Shown: positions 41,851 to 50,377 of the stretch, piece after piece | Position numbering within the stretch: the first letter of the stretch is position 1 | How the letters are laid out: each line of letters starts with the position of its first letter | NCBI RefSeq assembly: GCF_003946545.1 | Contig: NZ_RHOA01000004.1 | Location: forward strand, 62,001-126,000 | DNA: 64,000 nt | Direction of reading: 5' to 3' | From: Levilactobacillus tangyuanensis | Lineage (GTDB): Bacteria > Bacillota > Bacilli > Lactobacillales > Lactobacillaceae | Made by a program: the position numbers and the translations under genes | The notes under the pieces: model-generated | Database searches by the model: none | What the model was told of the DNA's origin: nothing | Seen by the model: only the letters and a program-made list of their open reading frames with translations

Positions 41851-41936
41851 TGGTCTAATAGCGATTATGTGCGGGTAGGGGCCGGGCATAATCGGTCAAA
41901 AACCGTAAAGTTTAGTTTATAAAAGGAGAGTAACCC

Positions 41937-41965
41937 TTGAAGGGTGGATCTTGAACCGGTATAGT
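41937..41965 (+). promoter_or_regulatory. Promoter of the yfhO gene
   Basis: TTGAAG (41937-41942) and TATAGT (41960-41965) are 17 bp apart, 50 bases before the TTG start. Confidence 0.6.
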
Positions 41966-42014
41966 ATTAAGGTATGCTCCGGAGTGGGGCAGAAAAGTCA
42001 AGGGAGAGAATAAT

Positions 42015-45000
42015 TTGAAGGCTTCAAAACGTACATATTTATGGTATACAGCGATTTTTCTAGTGCTGGTTGCTTGTTCCTACGGGATCTTCATACTGAC
42101 TGGGAAGTCGTTCATCTGGGAAGGTGATGGCCTAGCCCAACATTTTCCAATCTTGGAGAAATTTTACAGCTGGTTGCACTCGGGGAGTATTACCGGTTGG
42201 TCGTGGGACTTGGGCCTTGGAGCCGATAAGTTAACGACCTTCTCCTACTATGTCCTAGGGGACCCATTCAGTTACCTCATCGCGTTTTTTCCTCATGCGC
42301 GGATTGAATTGGGGTATAACCTGTTAATTCTATTGCGGTTATATGTCAGTGGGTTGGCATTCCTGTTCTTTGCTCGTCAACGCGGCTTCAAGACCGCCAG
42401 TCAATTGTTTGGGACGCTAACTTACACCTTTACCGGGTTTTCACTTTACGTTAGTATCCGGCACCCGTTCTTCTTGTTACCGATGATCCTGTTCCCATTG
42501 CTGGCCTTTGGGGTTGATCACGTGTTACGCGGGAAGTCATGGGTACCACTGGCCATCTTCACTGGCCTCGCCTTAGTCAGCAACTTCTACTTTGCCTACA
42601 TTTTGGCAATTGGGAGCCTGATTTACGCCGTGTTACGGTACTTCAGTGTTCGTGAACATCAGAGTCTGAATACTTGGCCGGTTGTTGGTAAATTGGTTGG
42701 CGCCGGGTTTGCCGGCTTCATGCTGGCAGGTGTCCTGTTTATCCCTTCATTAATGGGGGTTATGTCATCGACGCGGGCCACGGCCAAGTTTGCTAATGGG
42801 TACTTCATTTATCCATTCAGTTATTACTTACGCCTATCGAACAGCATGGTCACCACGGGTAACCCAATGCGCTTTTGGGTAAACTTAGGCCTGGCAGGGA
42901 TTACCTTCCTGGCCTTGGTCTACGTCCTGCGGCACTTCCGTCGATACCTATGGTTAAACATTGCCATCGTCATGATGGCCGTCGGTACCCTAATTCCAGC
43001 CGTTGCCGCCATTATGAATGGTGGGACGACGCCATCACAACGGTGGTTATTACTGGGGTGCCTGGCCTTTAGTCTGGCGGTTATGTCGTTTGTCGACAAC
43101 CTGACGAGTCTGGATCGCGGTGACTTAACGACCCTGATGCTCAGCACCTTAGGGCTGTTGCTCTTGGTATGGCTGTCTAATGGGTTTATCTTTAACAATC
43201 ATCCCCATGACTTTGTCCAATACGGCCTGTTACTGATGACCTTGGGGATTGTGCTAGTGGGGCATTTCTACCACTGGTCCGTTGAACGGACCGGGGCCCT
43301 GTTGATTGTCTGCTTGGCCATTAACCTGATTGGTAACGCCTATGGTTACTTCAGTCCGAATGCCGGTGGGGCAAGTTCCCAACTGGTTACTCGTGGGGTA
43401 TCCACGAAATACCAAAAGAATTTTTACGACGGGGCACAGGCCTACGTCAAGAAGCAAAAGGGCTTCACGCGGAGTGCCACGAGTAAGTATTATTACTTCA
43501 CGAATGAAGCCAAAACCAACATGGGGATGAACTTAGGGACCCATGATATTATGTCCTACTTCTCCGTTGAAAACGGGGCCGTGGGTGACTTCAGTCAAAA
43601 GTTAGATAACTCACAGTTCAAGATGAACAAGCCGATTAATCAGGCTGATAGTCGGACGACGATGAGCAATCTATTGGGCGTTAAGTACATCTTTGCCCGT
43701 AACAATCAGATTGGCACGCAGGCCTTTCCATATGCTTATCAAGTTGCCAAGCACAACAATGGTAAGGTGGTTAAGTACCGTGATCAACCAGTCCATGACT
43801 TAGGAAACAACTACGGCACGACCATCTTGAAGTCTAAGGACGCCTTGCCATTAGCCTATCTCCAAACGAGTCAAATTAGCGGTAAGCAATTTGCCGGGAT
43901 GAGTGGGTTGAATCGCGAACAAGCCTTGACGTATGGTGCCGAGGTTCAAAAGCCAATCAGTGGGGTTAAGACCGCTACGGTACCGGACTCAACCAAGGCC
44001 ATTGCCTATCATGTCGAACCCGATAAGGCCATGGTTGTCGATAGCTTGGGTCAAGTGGTTAAGTTCCGACAACAAGGAAACCAAGTCAATCCTGACCTCA
44101 TCACGACCACTCAGACGTCCTTACGGCAAAAGAACCAGGACCGGTCGGTTAATATTACCAATGACCGGGCCCGGCTCAAGAAGTTGGCTAAGGAAAATGC
44201 CAAGACGTTGGCTCGTAATGAAAAGGTCAATGCCAACGGGTTGAACACCATGACGAGTGACAACATGGGGAATCCGATGACCTATCATCTGATGATTGAT
44301 CGGCCCGTATCAACCAAGCATACCGAGTTGTATTTGGAACTGGATGGGATTAAGGCTGACCGCTTCAGTGTTCGTGACAAGTATCGTCATGAGAAGAACA
44401 CGAAGGCCTTCAGTAACCAGGCCTACACGGGGATTGCCCGGATGCAAACGCTGCGGAGTGCCCTGTGGAACCAGAGCGACGGTGCTTATACCGTTACTGC
44501 CACGAGTTTCCAAAACGTCACGAGCTTTAACCAGTTAGGACAAGGGAACCTGTCCGATTACCAGAACAAGCAACGGGTCTTGTTAAACTTAGGCTATTCA
44601 CCAACTCGACGCCAGAAGATCAAGCTGACCTTTAGCGGCGTCCAAAACTTGAAGTTCAAGTCGGCCAAGTTGGTGGCTGTGCCATTCAACAAGGCTTACA
44701 GCACGCGGATGCATAAGCTGCAAAAGCAAGGCTTAAAGAACCTGAAGGTTAAGAACAACCTGGTCAAAGGGAGCACGAACAGTCAATCTGCGAGTGTCCT
44801 GACGACCTCGATTCCTTATTCCAAGGGCTGGCAATTAACGGTGGATGGTCACCAACAACCAACCACTAAGGTTAACGTCGGCTTTGTAGGGGGTAAAATC
44901 CCCGCTGGGAAGCATCAAATCCGTTTAACTTACCGGACACCAGGATTGAAACTAGGGGGCTTAATGACGCTCTTAGGGCTACTGGTGGTTGTGCTCATCG

Positions 45001-45038
45001 GCGGCTTCCAGTTTTGGTGGTCACGGCGAACGAAATAA
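42015..45038 (+). CDS. yfhO: YfhO family membrane protein
   Basis: This is the largest gene here at 1007 residues. The first half (about 1-450) has some 12-13 membrane helices and the GT-C-like motif GKSFIWEGDGLAQHFPILE with acidic residues in the first outer loop. A large extracellular, Lys/Thr-rich region follows (about 460-970), and a last helix (about 978-1000) with a basic end. YfhO proteins are GT-C-fold glycosyltransferases, and in related bacteria they are linked to glycosylation of lipoteichoic acid. That role is inferred here. The start is TTG behind AGGGAGAG. It forms a single unit with its own promoter and terminator. Confidence 0.85.
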   Translation: MKASKRTYLWYTAIFLVLVACSYGIFILTGKSFIWEGDGLAQHFPILEKFYSWLHSGSITGWSWDLGLGADKLTTFSYYVLGDPFSYLIAFFPHARIELGYNLLILLRLYVSGLAFLFFARQRGFKTASQLFGTLTYTFTGFSLYVSIRHPFFLLPMILFPLLAFGVDHVLRGKSWVPLAIFTGLALVSNFYFAYILAIGSLIYAVLRYFSVREHQSLNTWPVVGKLVGAGFAGFMLAGVLFIPSLMGVMSSTRATAKFANGYFIYPFSYYLRLSNSMVTTGNPMRFWVNLGLAGITFLALVYVLRHFRRYLWLNIAIVMMAVGTLIPAVAAIMNGGTTPSQRWLLLGCLAFSLAVMSFVDNLTSLDRGDLTTLMLSTLGLLLLVWLSNGFIFNNHPHDFVQYGLLLMTLGIVLVGHFYHWSVERTGALLIVCLAINLIGNAYGYFSPNAGGASSQLVTRGVSTKYQKNFYDGAQAYVKKQKGFTRSATSKYYYFTNEAKTNMGMNLGTHDIMSYFSVENGAVGDFSQKLDNSQFKMNKPINQADSRTTMSNLLGVKYIFARNNQIGTQAFPYAYQVAKHNNGKVVKYRDQPVHDLGNNYGTTILKSKDALPLAYLQTSQISGKQFAGMSGLNREQALTYGAEVQKPISGVKTATVPDSTKAIAYHVEPDKAMVVDSLGQVVKFRQQGNQVNPDLITTTQTSLRQKNQDRSVNITNDRARLKKLAKENAKTLARNEKVNANGLNTMTSDNMGNPMTYHLMIDRPVSTKHTELYLELDGIKADRFSVRDKYRHEKNTKAFSNQAYTGIARMQTLRSALWNQSDGAYTVTATSFQNVTSFNQLGQGNLSDYQNKQRVLLNLGYSPTRRQKIKLTFSGVQNLKFKSAKLVAVPFNKAYSTRMHKLQKQGLKNLKVKNNLVKGSTNSQSASVLTTSIPYSKGWQLTVDGHQQPTTKVNVGFVGGKIPAGKHQIRLTYRTPGLKLGGLMTLLGLLVVVLIGGFQFWWSRRTK

Positions 45039-45062
45039 CGCGTAAGCTAGAAGTGTAATGAG

Positions 45063-45099
45063 AAAGGCCATCCGATCGGCTGATCGGGTGGCCTTTTTT
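45063..45099 (+). terminator. Terminator of the yfhO gene
   Basis: AAAGGCCATCCGATC pairs with GATCGGGTGGCC around GGCT, followed by six T. Confidence 0.9.
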
Positions 45100-45364
45100 C
45101 GCTTTCTAAAAAACTGTGTTCAATGGCTTCAGGAGGGGAGGCAGTGACCGTTAGCCGGCCGAGGTAACCGCTTTTATTGCGTAGACGTCGTCAGTACAAT
45201 GCATGGGTAGATTATAGAAACAGTCGTCAACAATAGCTGTATCAGGAAAAAGATCTTTTCACGGCGGCATCAATTGTCCCATGTTGGTCAAACTAAGTGA
45301 TCATTCCCACAAATGGTGCAGGGATCGAATAAAGGCACGGCCAAATGGCTATGCCTTTTTATGA
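45100..45364. other. Gene-free stretch ending in a terminator-like hairpin
   Basis: No convincing gene lies here. The hairpin at 45331-45360 (AAGGCA/TGCCTT with inner GCCA/TGGC and five T) is terminator-like on the plus strand, yet no gene ends before it. A small RNA from an unrecognised promoter is possible. ORFs such as the 27-codon frame ending in the hairpin lack an SD. Confidence 0.4.
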
Positions 45365-45410
45365 ATAAATAAACCCCAGATATTCAATGCCAGGCATCGA
45401 ATATCTGGGG
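45365..45410 (-). terminator. Terminator of tRNA-Gln
   Basis: CCCCAGATATTC and GAATATCTGGGG form a perfect 12-bp stem. The T-rich tail lies on the minus strand. Confidence 0.88.
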
Positions 45411-45421
45411 TTCATGTCTGA

Positions 45422-45494
45422 TTGGGTATACTGGACTCGAACCAGTAAATTACGGATTCAGAGTCCGCTGCCTTACCAATTTGGCGAATACCCA
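45422..45494 (-). tRNA. tRNA-Gln (anticodon CUG)
   Basis: The 73-nt cloverleaf has a perfect acceptor stem (TGGGTAT/ATACCCA) and anticodon stem GCGGA/TCCGT with loop CTCTGAA. Its T-arm is CTGG-TTCGAGT-CCAG. Anticodon CUG reads CAG only, so this is a minor isoacceptor beside the usual UUG form. CCA is not encoded. A near-perfect promoter (TTGACA-17-TACAAT) drives it. Confidence 0.92.
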
Positions 45495-45518
45495 ATAAAG
45501 TTATCAAACAACAAATTA

Positions 45519-45547
45519 ATTGTAACTTGTCCAACTATTAGTGTCAA
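45519..45547 (-). promoter_or_regulatory. Promoter of tRNA-Gln
   Basis: TTGACA (45547-45542) and TACAAT (45524-45519) are 17 bp apart on the minus strand. Confidence 0.85.
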
Positions 45548-45616
45548 CTATCTTTTGGCAGAAAAAGCGATAAATTGCATAAATCCGACTTTTCTCGAAT
45601 TTTATTACATAATCGA

Positions 45617-45645
45617 TTGACAATTACTGATGGGTAATGTAAAGT
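45617..45645 (+). promoter_or_regulatory. Promoter of tRNA-Glu
   Basis: TTGACA (45617-45622) and TAAAGT (45640-45645) are 17 bp apart. Confidence 0.75.
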
Positions 45646-45668
45646 AATAGTTGCTTAGTTGATCACAT

Positions 45669-45742
45669 TGCCCGCTGGTCAAACTGGTTTAAGACGTCGC
45701 CCTCTCAAGGCGGAGTTACGGGTTCGAGTCCCGTGCGGGTGA
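45669..45742 (+). tRNA. tRNA-Glu (anticodon CUC)
   Basis: This tRNA of about 74 nt has anticodon stem TCGCC/GGCGG with loop CTCTCAA, T-arm ACGGG-TTCGAGT-CCCGT, and a D-arm like that of bacterial tRNA-Glu. Anticodon CUC reads GAG only. Aligned to the normal tRNA-Glu, positions 1-72 are U-G instead of G-C and 2-71 is G-U, an oddly weak acceptor end. CCA is not encoded. It is divergent from the tRNA-Gln gene. Confidence 0.85.
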
Positions 45743-45768
45743 TAAGTTGAAGTGTACCGGTATCATAA

Positions 45769-45812
45769 GAAGGCCTAAACGCTGTGTTAACAGTGTTTAG
45801 ACCTTCTTTTTT
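45769..45812 (+). terminator. Terminator of tRNA-Glu
   Basis: GAAGGCCTAAACGCTGT pairs with ACAGTGTTTAGACCTTC (with two mismatched or G-U positions), followed by six T. Confidence 0.9.
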
Positions 45813-46030
45813 CATTCCCAAAATTTTGAAATGACAATACTAAGGTCAAATTAGGTCAAGTGAATCGGGTGACCTTTTTTTCAAGGCTTTTAGTTGTTTT
45901 AAGCTCTTTAGTGTCCCACAGACAAAATTTCTGGTCATCTTTTATTCACTTTAACGGGGCTATCCTGCAGTCGATTGAGAGCCACCGGTATCAGCCGTTC
46001 AGACACGCGATAGTCGAAAATACTGATGAA

Positions 46031-46071
46031 CAAAAAAGCGACCTGACCGATTGATTATCGGCTGGGTCGCT
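46031..46071 (-). terminator. Terminator of the DUF805 gene
   Basis: AGCGACC pairs with GGTCGCT, with an inner CCGAT/ATCGG stem and six T on the minus strand. Confidence 0.8.
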
Positions 46072-46128
46072 GAATAATAGCAAAAATAAACGTGAACGTG
46101 CGGATGCTTCACCTTACTTGAAAGGGTG

Positions 46129-47442
46129 TTAGCTTAAATTAATCGTGGCATCAAAATTTTTGAAGTCATTGTCGTCGTCATAATCGTCCGTATCGTAACT
46201 CGCATCCCACTTTAAACGAATGCTAGAAAGGTCGGACACGTCATCCAAGGTTGGCAGCAGAAAGTAAAGATCGCCGTCCGATTGCGTACCTGAATTCAAA
46301 TCACCATCGAAGTCATCACTATCCAGGGAATCAACATCAACCTGTTGGCCATCGTCAGTACTCAAGGTTGCTTGGGTTGGGTAGGCTGAGATATCACGGC
46401 CGGCATCGATGGACATGTGGACCTTTACAACACCATTGAAATCCGACTTGTCCTTGCCGCTCCCTTGCGTGTAAACGCCGTCGGTTTTATAGAGCGTGAC
46501 CTTGTCGATCGCAAAGGTCGATTGAGCCCAGTCCTCGGAATAATCCGTGGTAAAGTCTTGTTTGTCCGCAATGTCGATAGAACCGTCTCCGAGTTTAATC
46601 CGGTCGGATGAGCTTGAATCGCTTTCGTCGTCGGTGTCATCGGTTGAAGCATCGTCCCTCGCAGCGGGTTGAGTGGAACTATCTTGAGCAAGCGGCATGT
46701 CGCCTGTATACTCGGCGATTGGTCTCATCATCGCGGTCATCAGTAGCGACCCAACAATGAGGATTGTCCAGGTCCACCATTTCTTTTGCCAGGGTTTAAC
46801 AACCTTCTTAGTATCAAAACGTTTTCCCAGCGCATTGGCCGGCTGAACAAACATCACGATAGCAATGATCGTGCCAAAGAATGGAATAAGGATTAACCAT
46901 AAAAAGTGACCGGATCGATTAGTATCATGTAGTCGGCGAATTTCAGACGTCAAGTACATGACGGAGGTCAGGGTAAATATGAGTGAAATTAAAAATAAGA
47001 GCAATAACCAACCGTTCACGGCTCCTAGGCTCACGTGTTCAAGTGTTGAGGCCAGTGGAAACGAAACGATAAAATCTATGATAAATAGGGCCAAGAACTG
47101 CCACCAGAAGTCAGCGCGGCTCATTCGACCGGAAATCGTGAACATATCCTTGAAACCACGTTTAAACGATTTGACCAGGCCGGGCTTGTCAGGATGAGCA
47201 GTGTTGGTTACCGGTGAGATAACGGGGCCTGACTCTGAGTTGACGGTCGTCTCTGAATCAGAGCTGACCGAACTCTCTGACGCGGATCCAGCATCTGTTT
47301 CTGAAGTGGGTTCCACCTCACTGTCTGGTTCGCTTGAAGAGTCCTGATAGGTGGGTTGTTCGGTCCCGCAGTACGGACAGAAACGGACATCTATCGGAAT
47401 CGCCTTCCCACATTTTACGCAAAATCGGTGTTCTTTAGTCAT
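46129..47442 (-). CDS. Zinc-ribbon / DUF805 membrane protein with acidic outer domain
   Basis: This 437-residue protein begins with a zinc ribbon (CVKCG near 8 and CPYCG near 22). A Ser/Glu-rich linker (about 30-85) follows. A DUF805 domain with four or five helices (about 90-215) contains RMSRADFWWQF and RRLHDTNRSG. Another helix (about 230) is followed by a very Asp/Ser-rich region and a beta-rich C-terminal domain (about 300-437) containing many Asp. The DUF805 function is unknown. GGGAGGA precedes the ATG. The combination suggests a membrane sensor or envelope-associated protein. Confidence 0.75.
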   Translation of the reverse strand: MTKEHRFCVKCGKAIPIDVRFCPYCGTEQPTYQDSSSEPDSEVEPTSETDAGSASESSVSSDSETTVNSESGPVISPVTNTAHPDKPGLVKSFKRGFKDMFTISGRMSRADFWWQFLALFIIDFIVSFPLASTLEHVSLGAVNGWLLLLFLISLIFTLTSVMYLTSEIRRLHDTNRSGHFLWLILIPFFGTIIAIVMFVQPANALGKRFDTKKVVKPWQKKWWTWTILIVGSLLMTAMMRPIAEYTGDMPLAQDSSTQPAARDDASTDDTDDESDSSSSDRIKLGDGSIDIADKQDFTTDYSEDWAQSTFAIDKVTLYKTDGVYTQGSGKDKSDFNGVVKVHMSIDAGRDISAYPTQATLSTDDGQQVDVDSLDSDDFDGDLNSGTQSDGDLYFLLPTLDDVSDLSSIRLKWDASYDTDDYDDDNDFKNFDATINLS

Positions 47443-47552
47443 TTTCTTCCTCCCAAAATAGGTGTTCAGCTTTTAAAGTCATCAGTTTTGGACGCATAAC
47501 TCGGTTTGCTGGTTTTGCTGTTATCACTATTTAAGAGAATGAATGATGAGAC

Positions 47553-47596
47553 AAGTCATGCGTCGACCGCACTCCGAAAGGGTCAACGCATGACTA
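47553..47596. terminator. Hairpin between the DUF805 and XRE genes
   Basis: AGTCATGCGTCGACC pairs with GGTCAACGCATGACT, a 15-bp stem with one G-U. T-runs are weak on both sides. It is probably the XRE terminator. Confidence 0.55.
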
Positions 47597-47613
47597 AGTT
47601 TTATCGTTGATTG

Positions 47614-47973
47614 TTACTGGTGTAATGGGCGCTTCCAGAAGATCGTCGATATGGCGACCCGTAGCTGTTCTCTTTCAATTTCCGTCAGTTCTTCGCCACC
47701 ATAGGTTAGCAGCCCTTGATGATCTTGTAGGAATTTCTGTAAATCATGAGAACTACTGGGTTGTGAGGGGGCTTGATTATCGTGGCGACCCAATAAATCG
47801 TCCAATGTCACACCGAAAAAGGTGGCCAGATGAAGCATCATGTCATAACTCGGTTCCGATTGGTGGGTCTCCCAACTGGCAACGGTTTGCTGGGAAACCT
47901 TCAATAAGTCAGCGAGTTCTCGTTGACTTAGCTTGAGTTGCTTTCTTAATTCCTTGATGCGATTGGCTAACAT
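47614..47973 (-). CDS. XRE-family transcriptional regulator
   Basis: This 119-residue protein has an N-terminal Cro/CI helix-turn-helix (about 1-62), with LKLSQRELADLLKVSQQTVASWE as the two-helix motif and GVTLDDLLGR closing the domain. The C-terminal part (about 70-119) is helical with LTEIEREQLRVAIS and has no recognised fold. GGGG lies before the start. The adjacent DUF805 gene downstream on the same strand could be a target, but nothing in the sequence shows it. Confidence 0.85.
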   Translation of the reverse strand: MLANRIKELRKQLKLSQRELADLLKVSQQTVASWETHQSEPSYDMMLHLATFFGVTLDDLLGRHDNQAPSQPSSSHDLQKFLQDHQGLLTYGGEELTEIEREQLRVAISTIFWKRPLHQ

Positions 47974-48109
47974 AAGAACCCCCTAAGAAATAACCATACC
48001 ATGATTAGTGGCGGTTTTAATGGTTTACTATGAACATGCGTAAAACTAATTATATGACAGGCTATCGTGGTATTAAATAACAACATAATGTAGTAAGTAA
48101 CTTTTAACA

Positions 48110-48185
48110 TAAAAAGCATCTGTTCCCTTTAAGCGTTGTCAACCGGTCATTTTGGTTGGCAATGATAAAAGGACAGATGTTTTTT
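48110..48185. terminator. Long bidirectional terminator by the EAL gene
   Basis: CATCTGT...ACAGATG enclose CCTTT/AAAGG and GTCAACC/GGTTGGC pairings. T-runs follow on the plus strand and also on the minus strand. Confidence 0.7.
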
Positions 48186-48870
48186 ATCGTTGGTTTCTTA
48201 ACAGGTCTTCCGGTAGCGGATGCGGCTTACCGTAGTACCAGCCTTGGCGATTAGGAATACCGAGCTGATTAGCCAGGTCGTGATCGGTCTTGGTTTCAAC
48301 CCCCTCAAGAATGAAGCGTAGGCGGTATTGTTGGGCAATTTTTAACCAGAAATGAAGAGCGGGTTGAATTTCTGTTTCCCGATGGGCTTCACGGAAATTT
48401 TGTAAGGGAAACTTCAATTCGCTGACAGCCGATAGAAGGGGTTCTAAGTGCTCGTAAGTATTGAGACCGGTTCCCACATCGTCTAGGCTGAGCTGAATGC
48501 CATGGTCGTCGAAGTAATGAATCTGCTCACTGAGTTGCCGTTCGGTGACGGGATGGGCGGTAGGTTCCTCTGTGACCTCTAGAACTAGATTAATTGGGTA
48601 GATGGCGCGTTGGGCCTGAATGATGGCCTGAGCCATGCTTCGATCTAGGAATTGGTGTTCATTGACATTGAACGACAGCGACCCCACCTTCAGCTGTAAT
48701 TGCTGGGCCGCTTGCTCAATTAAGCGGGCTTCATCATCCACCGCGATTCCCGTTGTAGCGGTGGGGGTCAGCCATTGTCCTGACTGTTTTTGCCGGAGAA
48801 GAAGTTCGTACCCAATCACGCTGTCATTGATGGCATCGACTTGCGGTTGAATAAAATAGCGATAGGTCAT
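48184..48870 (-). CDS. EAL-domain c-di-GMP phosphodiesterase
   Basis: This 228-residue single-domain EAL protein hydrolyses c-di-GMP to pGpG in its family. The ExL motif is YELLLRQ (Glu22). Asn in LSFNVNEHQF, Glu in LEVTEEP, the DDVGTG metal site, Lys in LKFPLQ, Glu in LEGVETKT and Gln in RQGWYYGKP are all present, so activity is likely. The first ATG at 48879 touches the SD. The ATG at 48870 has 9-nt spacing. It is divergent from a GGDEF gene over a 292-bp region, giving a paired make/break module for c-di-GMP. Confidence 0.85.
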   Translation of the reverse strand: MTYRYFIQPQVDAINDSVIGYELLLRQKQSGQWLTPTATTGIAVDDEARLIEQAAQQLQLKVGSLSFNVNEHQFLDRSMAQAIIQAQRAIYPINLVLEVTEEPTAHPVTERQLSEQIHYFDDHGIQLSLDDVGTGLNTYEHLEPLLSAVSELKFPLQNFREAHRETEIQPALHFWLKIAQQYRLRFILEGVETKTDHDLANQLGIPNRQGWYYGKPHPLPEDLLRNQR

Positions 48871-48954
48871 TCTGAACATCCTCCCAACTTAATACTTATG
48901 TCTATCATACTTTAATAGGCAGAAATAAAATAGTGACATCTTGAAGAAATCGAT

Positions 48955-48990
48955 GGTAAAATGAGCACCCCAGTTGGCAAAATGAGTAAC
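48955..48990. repeat. Direct repeats in the EAL/GGDEF promoter region
   Basis: GGTAAAATGAGCAC (from 48955) and GGCAAAATGAGTAAC (from 48976) share GGYAAAATGAGYA and are 21 bp apart, two turns of the helix. They could be a tandem operator for the divergent c-di-GMP genes. Confidence 0.45.
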
Positions 48991-49162
48991 AGATTAGTTT
49001 ATCTGGAAAACTCGTGCATTATAATTAGGGTTGTTTTATAGTTAAAGTAAGCGTCCAGATAGCCACAATTGTCAATGTGGTAAATCACTATTAGGATAAT
49101 TCAATACGGGACCACTTTAAAAGGTCACTTAATAATCTATCTACAGTAAGGAGCATGATGAG

Positions 49163-50287
49163 ATGGCTTGGTCAGTTTGGCTAGTACCGCCAATCATTAC
49201 CAGCGTGTTCTTTGTCCTTGGGGTCATTACCCTTTATTGGTCAATCTTCAACTGGGTTACCGCGCGGGTTCAGGCACATCATGAACCGAACACGGTTAAA
49301 AAAATTCAAGTCGCCATTGGGACGGCGTGTGCCGTCGTTTCGATTTTTGCGTTACAAGTCATTGTTCGTGGCAGCCATCTGGCATGGACCTTCACCAATT
49401 TTCAATTACTGCTACTAATCTTTGTGGCTTACTTCCTTCAATTACGGATTCCCTATTGGGTCATTCTTATTTCCGGGGTAGGCTTCATGGTCCTTAATGG
49501 CAATGTGTCGGCACCGTTGTCGTGGGTCTATACGATTGTCTTCGTGTTGTTCTATGTCGTGTCGTATCGACAGAGCTTAAAGCTCAATCGTTGGCCGTTT
49601 GCACGGTATATGGCGATTGCCCTGGTGTTCGCGCTAGTTCTTTGGTTTTTGGTTAAGCAACGTTATAGCCTGAGCTGGGGCAACTATGTGACGGAAATTG
49701 CCGACTATGCTTTATTGGCAGCACTGATGTACGGCTACTTTATCATTCAAAACAAGGACCGCCGCATCAAGGACCGCCTGTTCCAATCGGCCAACTGGGA
49801 TGCCTTAACTCATGTCCAAAATTACGCGGCGTTTGACCGGGCCATTGGCTATCAATTCCAGCAAAGCTTGGAACACGACCATGACTTGTCGATGATTATG
49901 TTTGATATCGATCACTTCAAGCGAGTCAATGATGGCTATGGGCATTTGGCCGGGGATGAGGTCCTGAAGCAGGTGGCTTCGCAGGTCACCGACGTCTTAC
50001 AAAGTCTGGACCCTAGTCTAATTCTTTATCGAACCGGTGGGGAAGAGTTTAATATTATCTTGCCAGGGTATGACCTGGAGCAAACGCGACCAATCGCTGG
50101 TCAGGTCTTCCATGGGGTTCAACATCTGGTGGTTACGTACAATGAAATTGATATTCAGGTCAGTATTTCAGTCGGGGTTTCTCGACTGGTTGAGACGGAT
50201 CACAATCCCTTGGACTTTTACAAGCGGGTGGATGCAAATCTCTATCATTCAAAACAGAATGGTCGGCAACAGATTACGGTTGCTTAA
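49163..50287 (+). CDS. GGDEF-domain diguanylate cyclase
   Basis: This 374-residue membrane protein has six or seven N-terminal helices (about 1-195), probably a 5TM/7TM-like sensory region. The GGDEF domain (about 210-370) has DIDHFKRVNDGYGHLAGDEVL and the active-site motif GGEEF in YRTGGEEFN, a functional variant. No RxxD inhibitory site is seen at the usual spacing. The gene makes c-di-GMP from two GTP in its family. GGAG lies before the start, which is about 9 bases downstream. Candidate -35/-10 elements are TTGTCA and TAGGAT near 49069. Confidence 0.87.
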   Translation: MAWSVWLVPPIITSVFFVLGVITLYWSIFNWVTARVQAHHEPNTVKKIQVAIGTACAVVSIFALQVIVRGSHLAWTFTNFQLLLLIFVAYFLQLRIPYWVILISGVGFMVLNGNVSAPLSWVYTIVFVLFYVVSYRQSLKLNRWPFARYMAIALVFALVLWFLVKQRYSLSWGNYVTEIADYALLAALMYGYFIIQNKDRRIKDRLFQSANWDALTHVQNYAAFDRAIGYQFQQSLEHDHDLSMIMFDIDHFKRVNDGYGHLAGDEVLKQVASQVTDVLQSLDPSLILYRTGGEEFNIILPGYDLEQTRPIAGQVFHGVQHLVVTYNEIDIQVSISVGVSRLVETDHNPLDFYKRVDANLYHSKQNGRQQITVA

Positions 50288-50377
50288 TGCTCGGTGTTTT
50301 TACGTGTTTTTATAATAAAAATAGTGTAAACTAACGACAAGTTAAGTTGAACGGCTTAGCAGAATGGAGCGATCAAC

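Larger units (their letters stand above)
45743..46128. other. Gene-free stretch with three terminator-like hairpins
   Basis: The region holds the tRNA-Glu terminator, a second plus-strand hairpin AGGTCA/TGACCT with seven T (45853-45882, with a further AGGTCA at 45843), and the minus-strand terminator of the DUF805 gene. A 64-codon frame at 45860-46054 has no SD and is not called. Confidence 0.5.

Noticed and set aside
45860-46054. 64-codon ORF on the plus strand
   Set aside because: No SD, overlaps a terminator-like hairpin and the terminator of the facing gene, and has no family resemblance.
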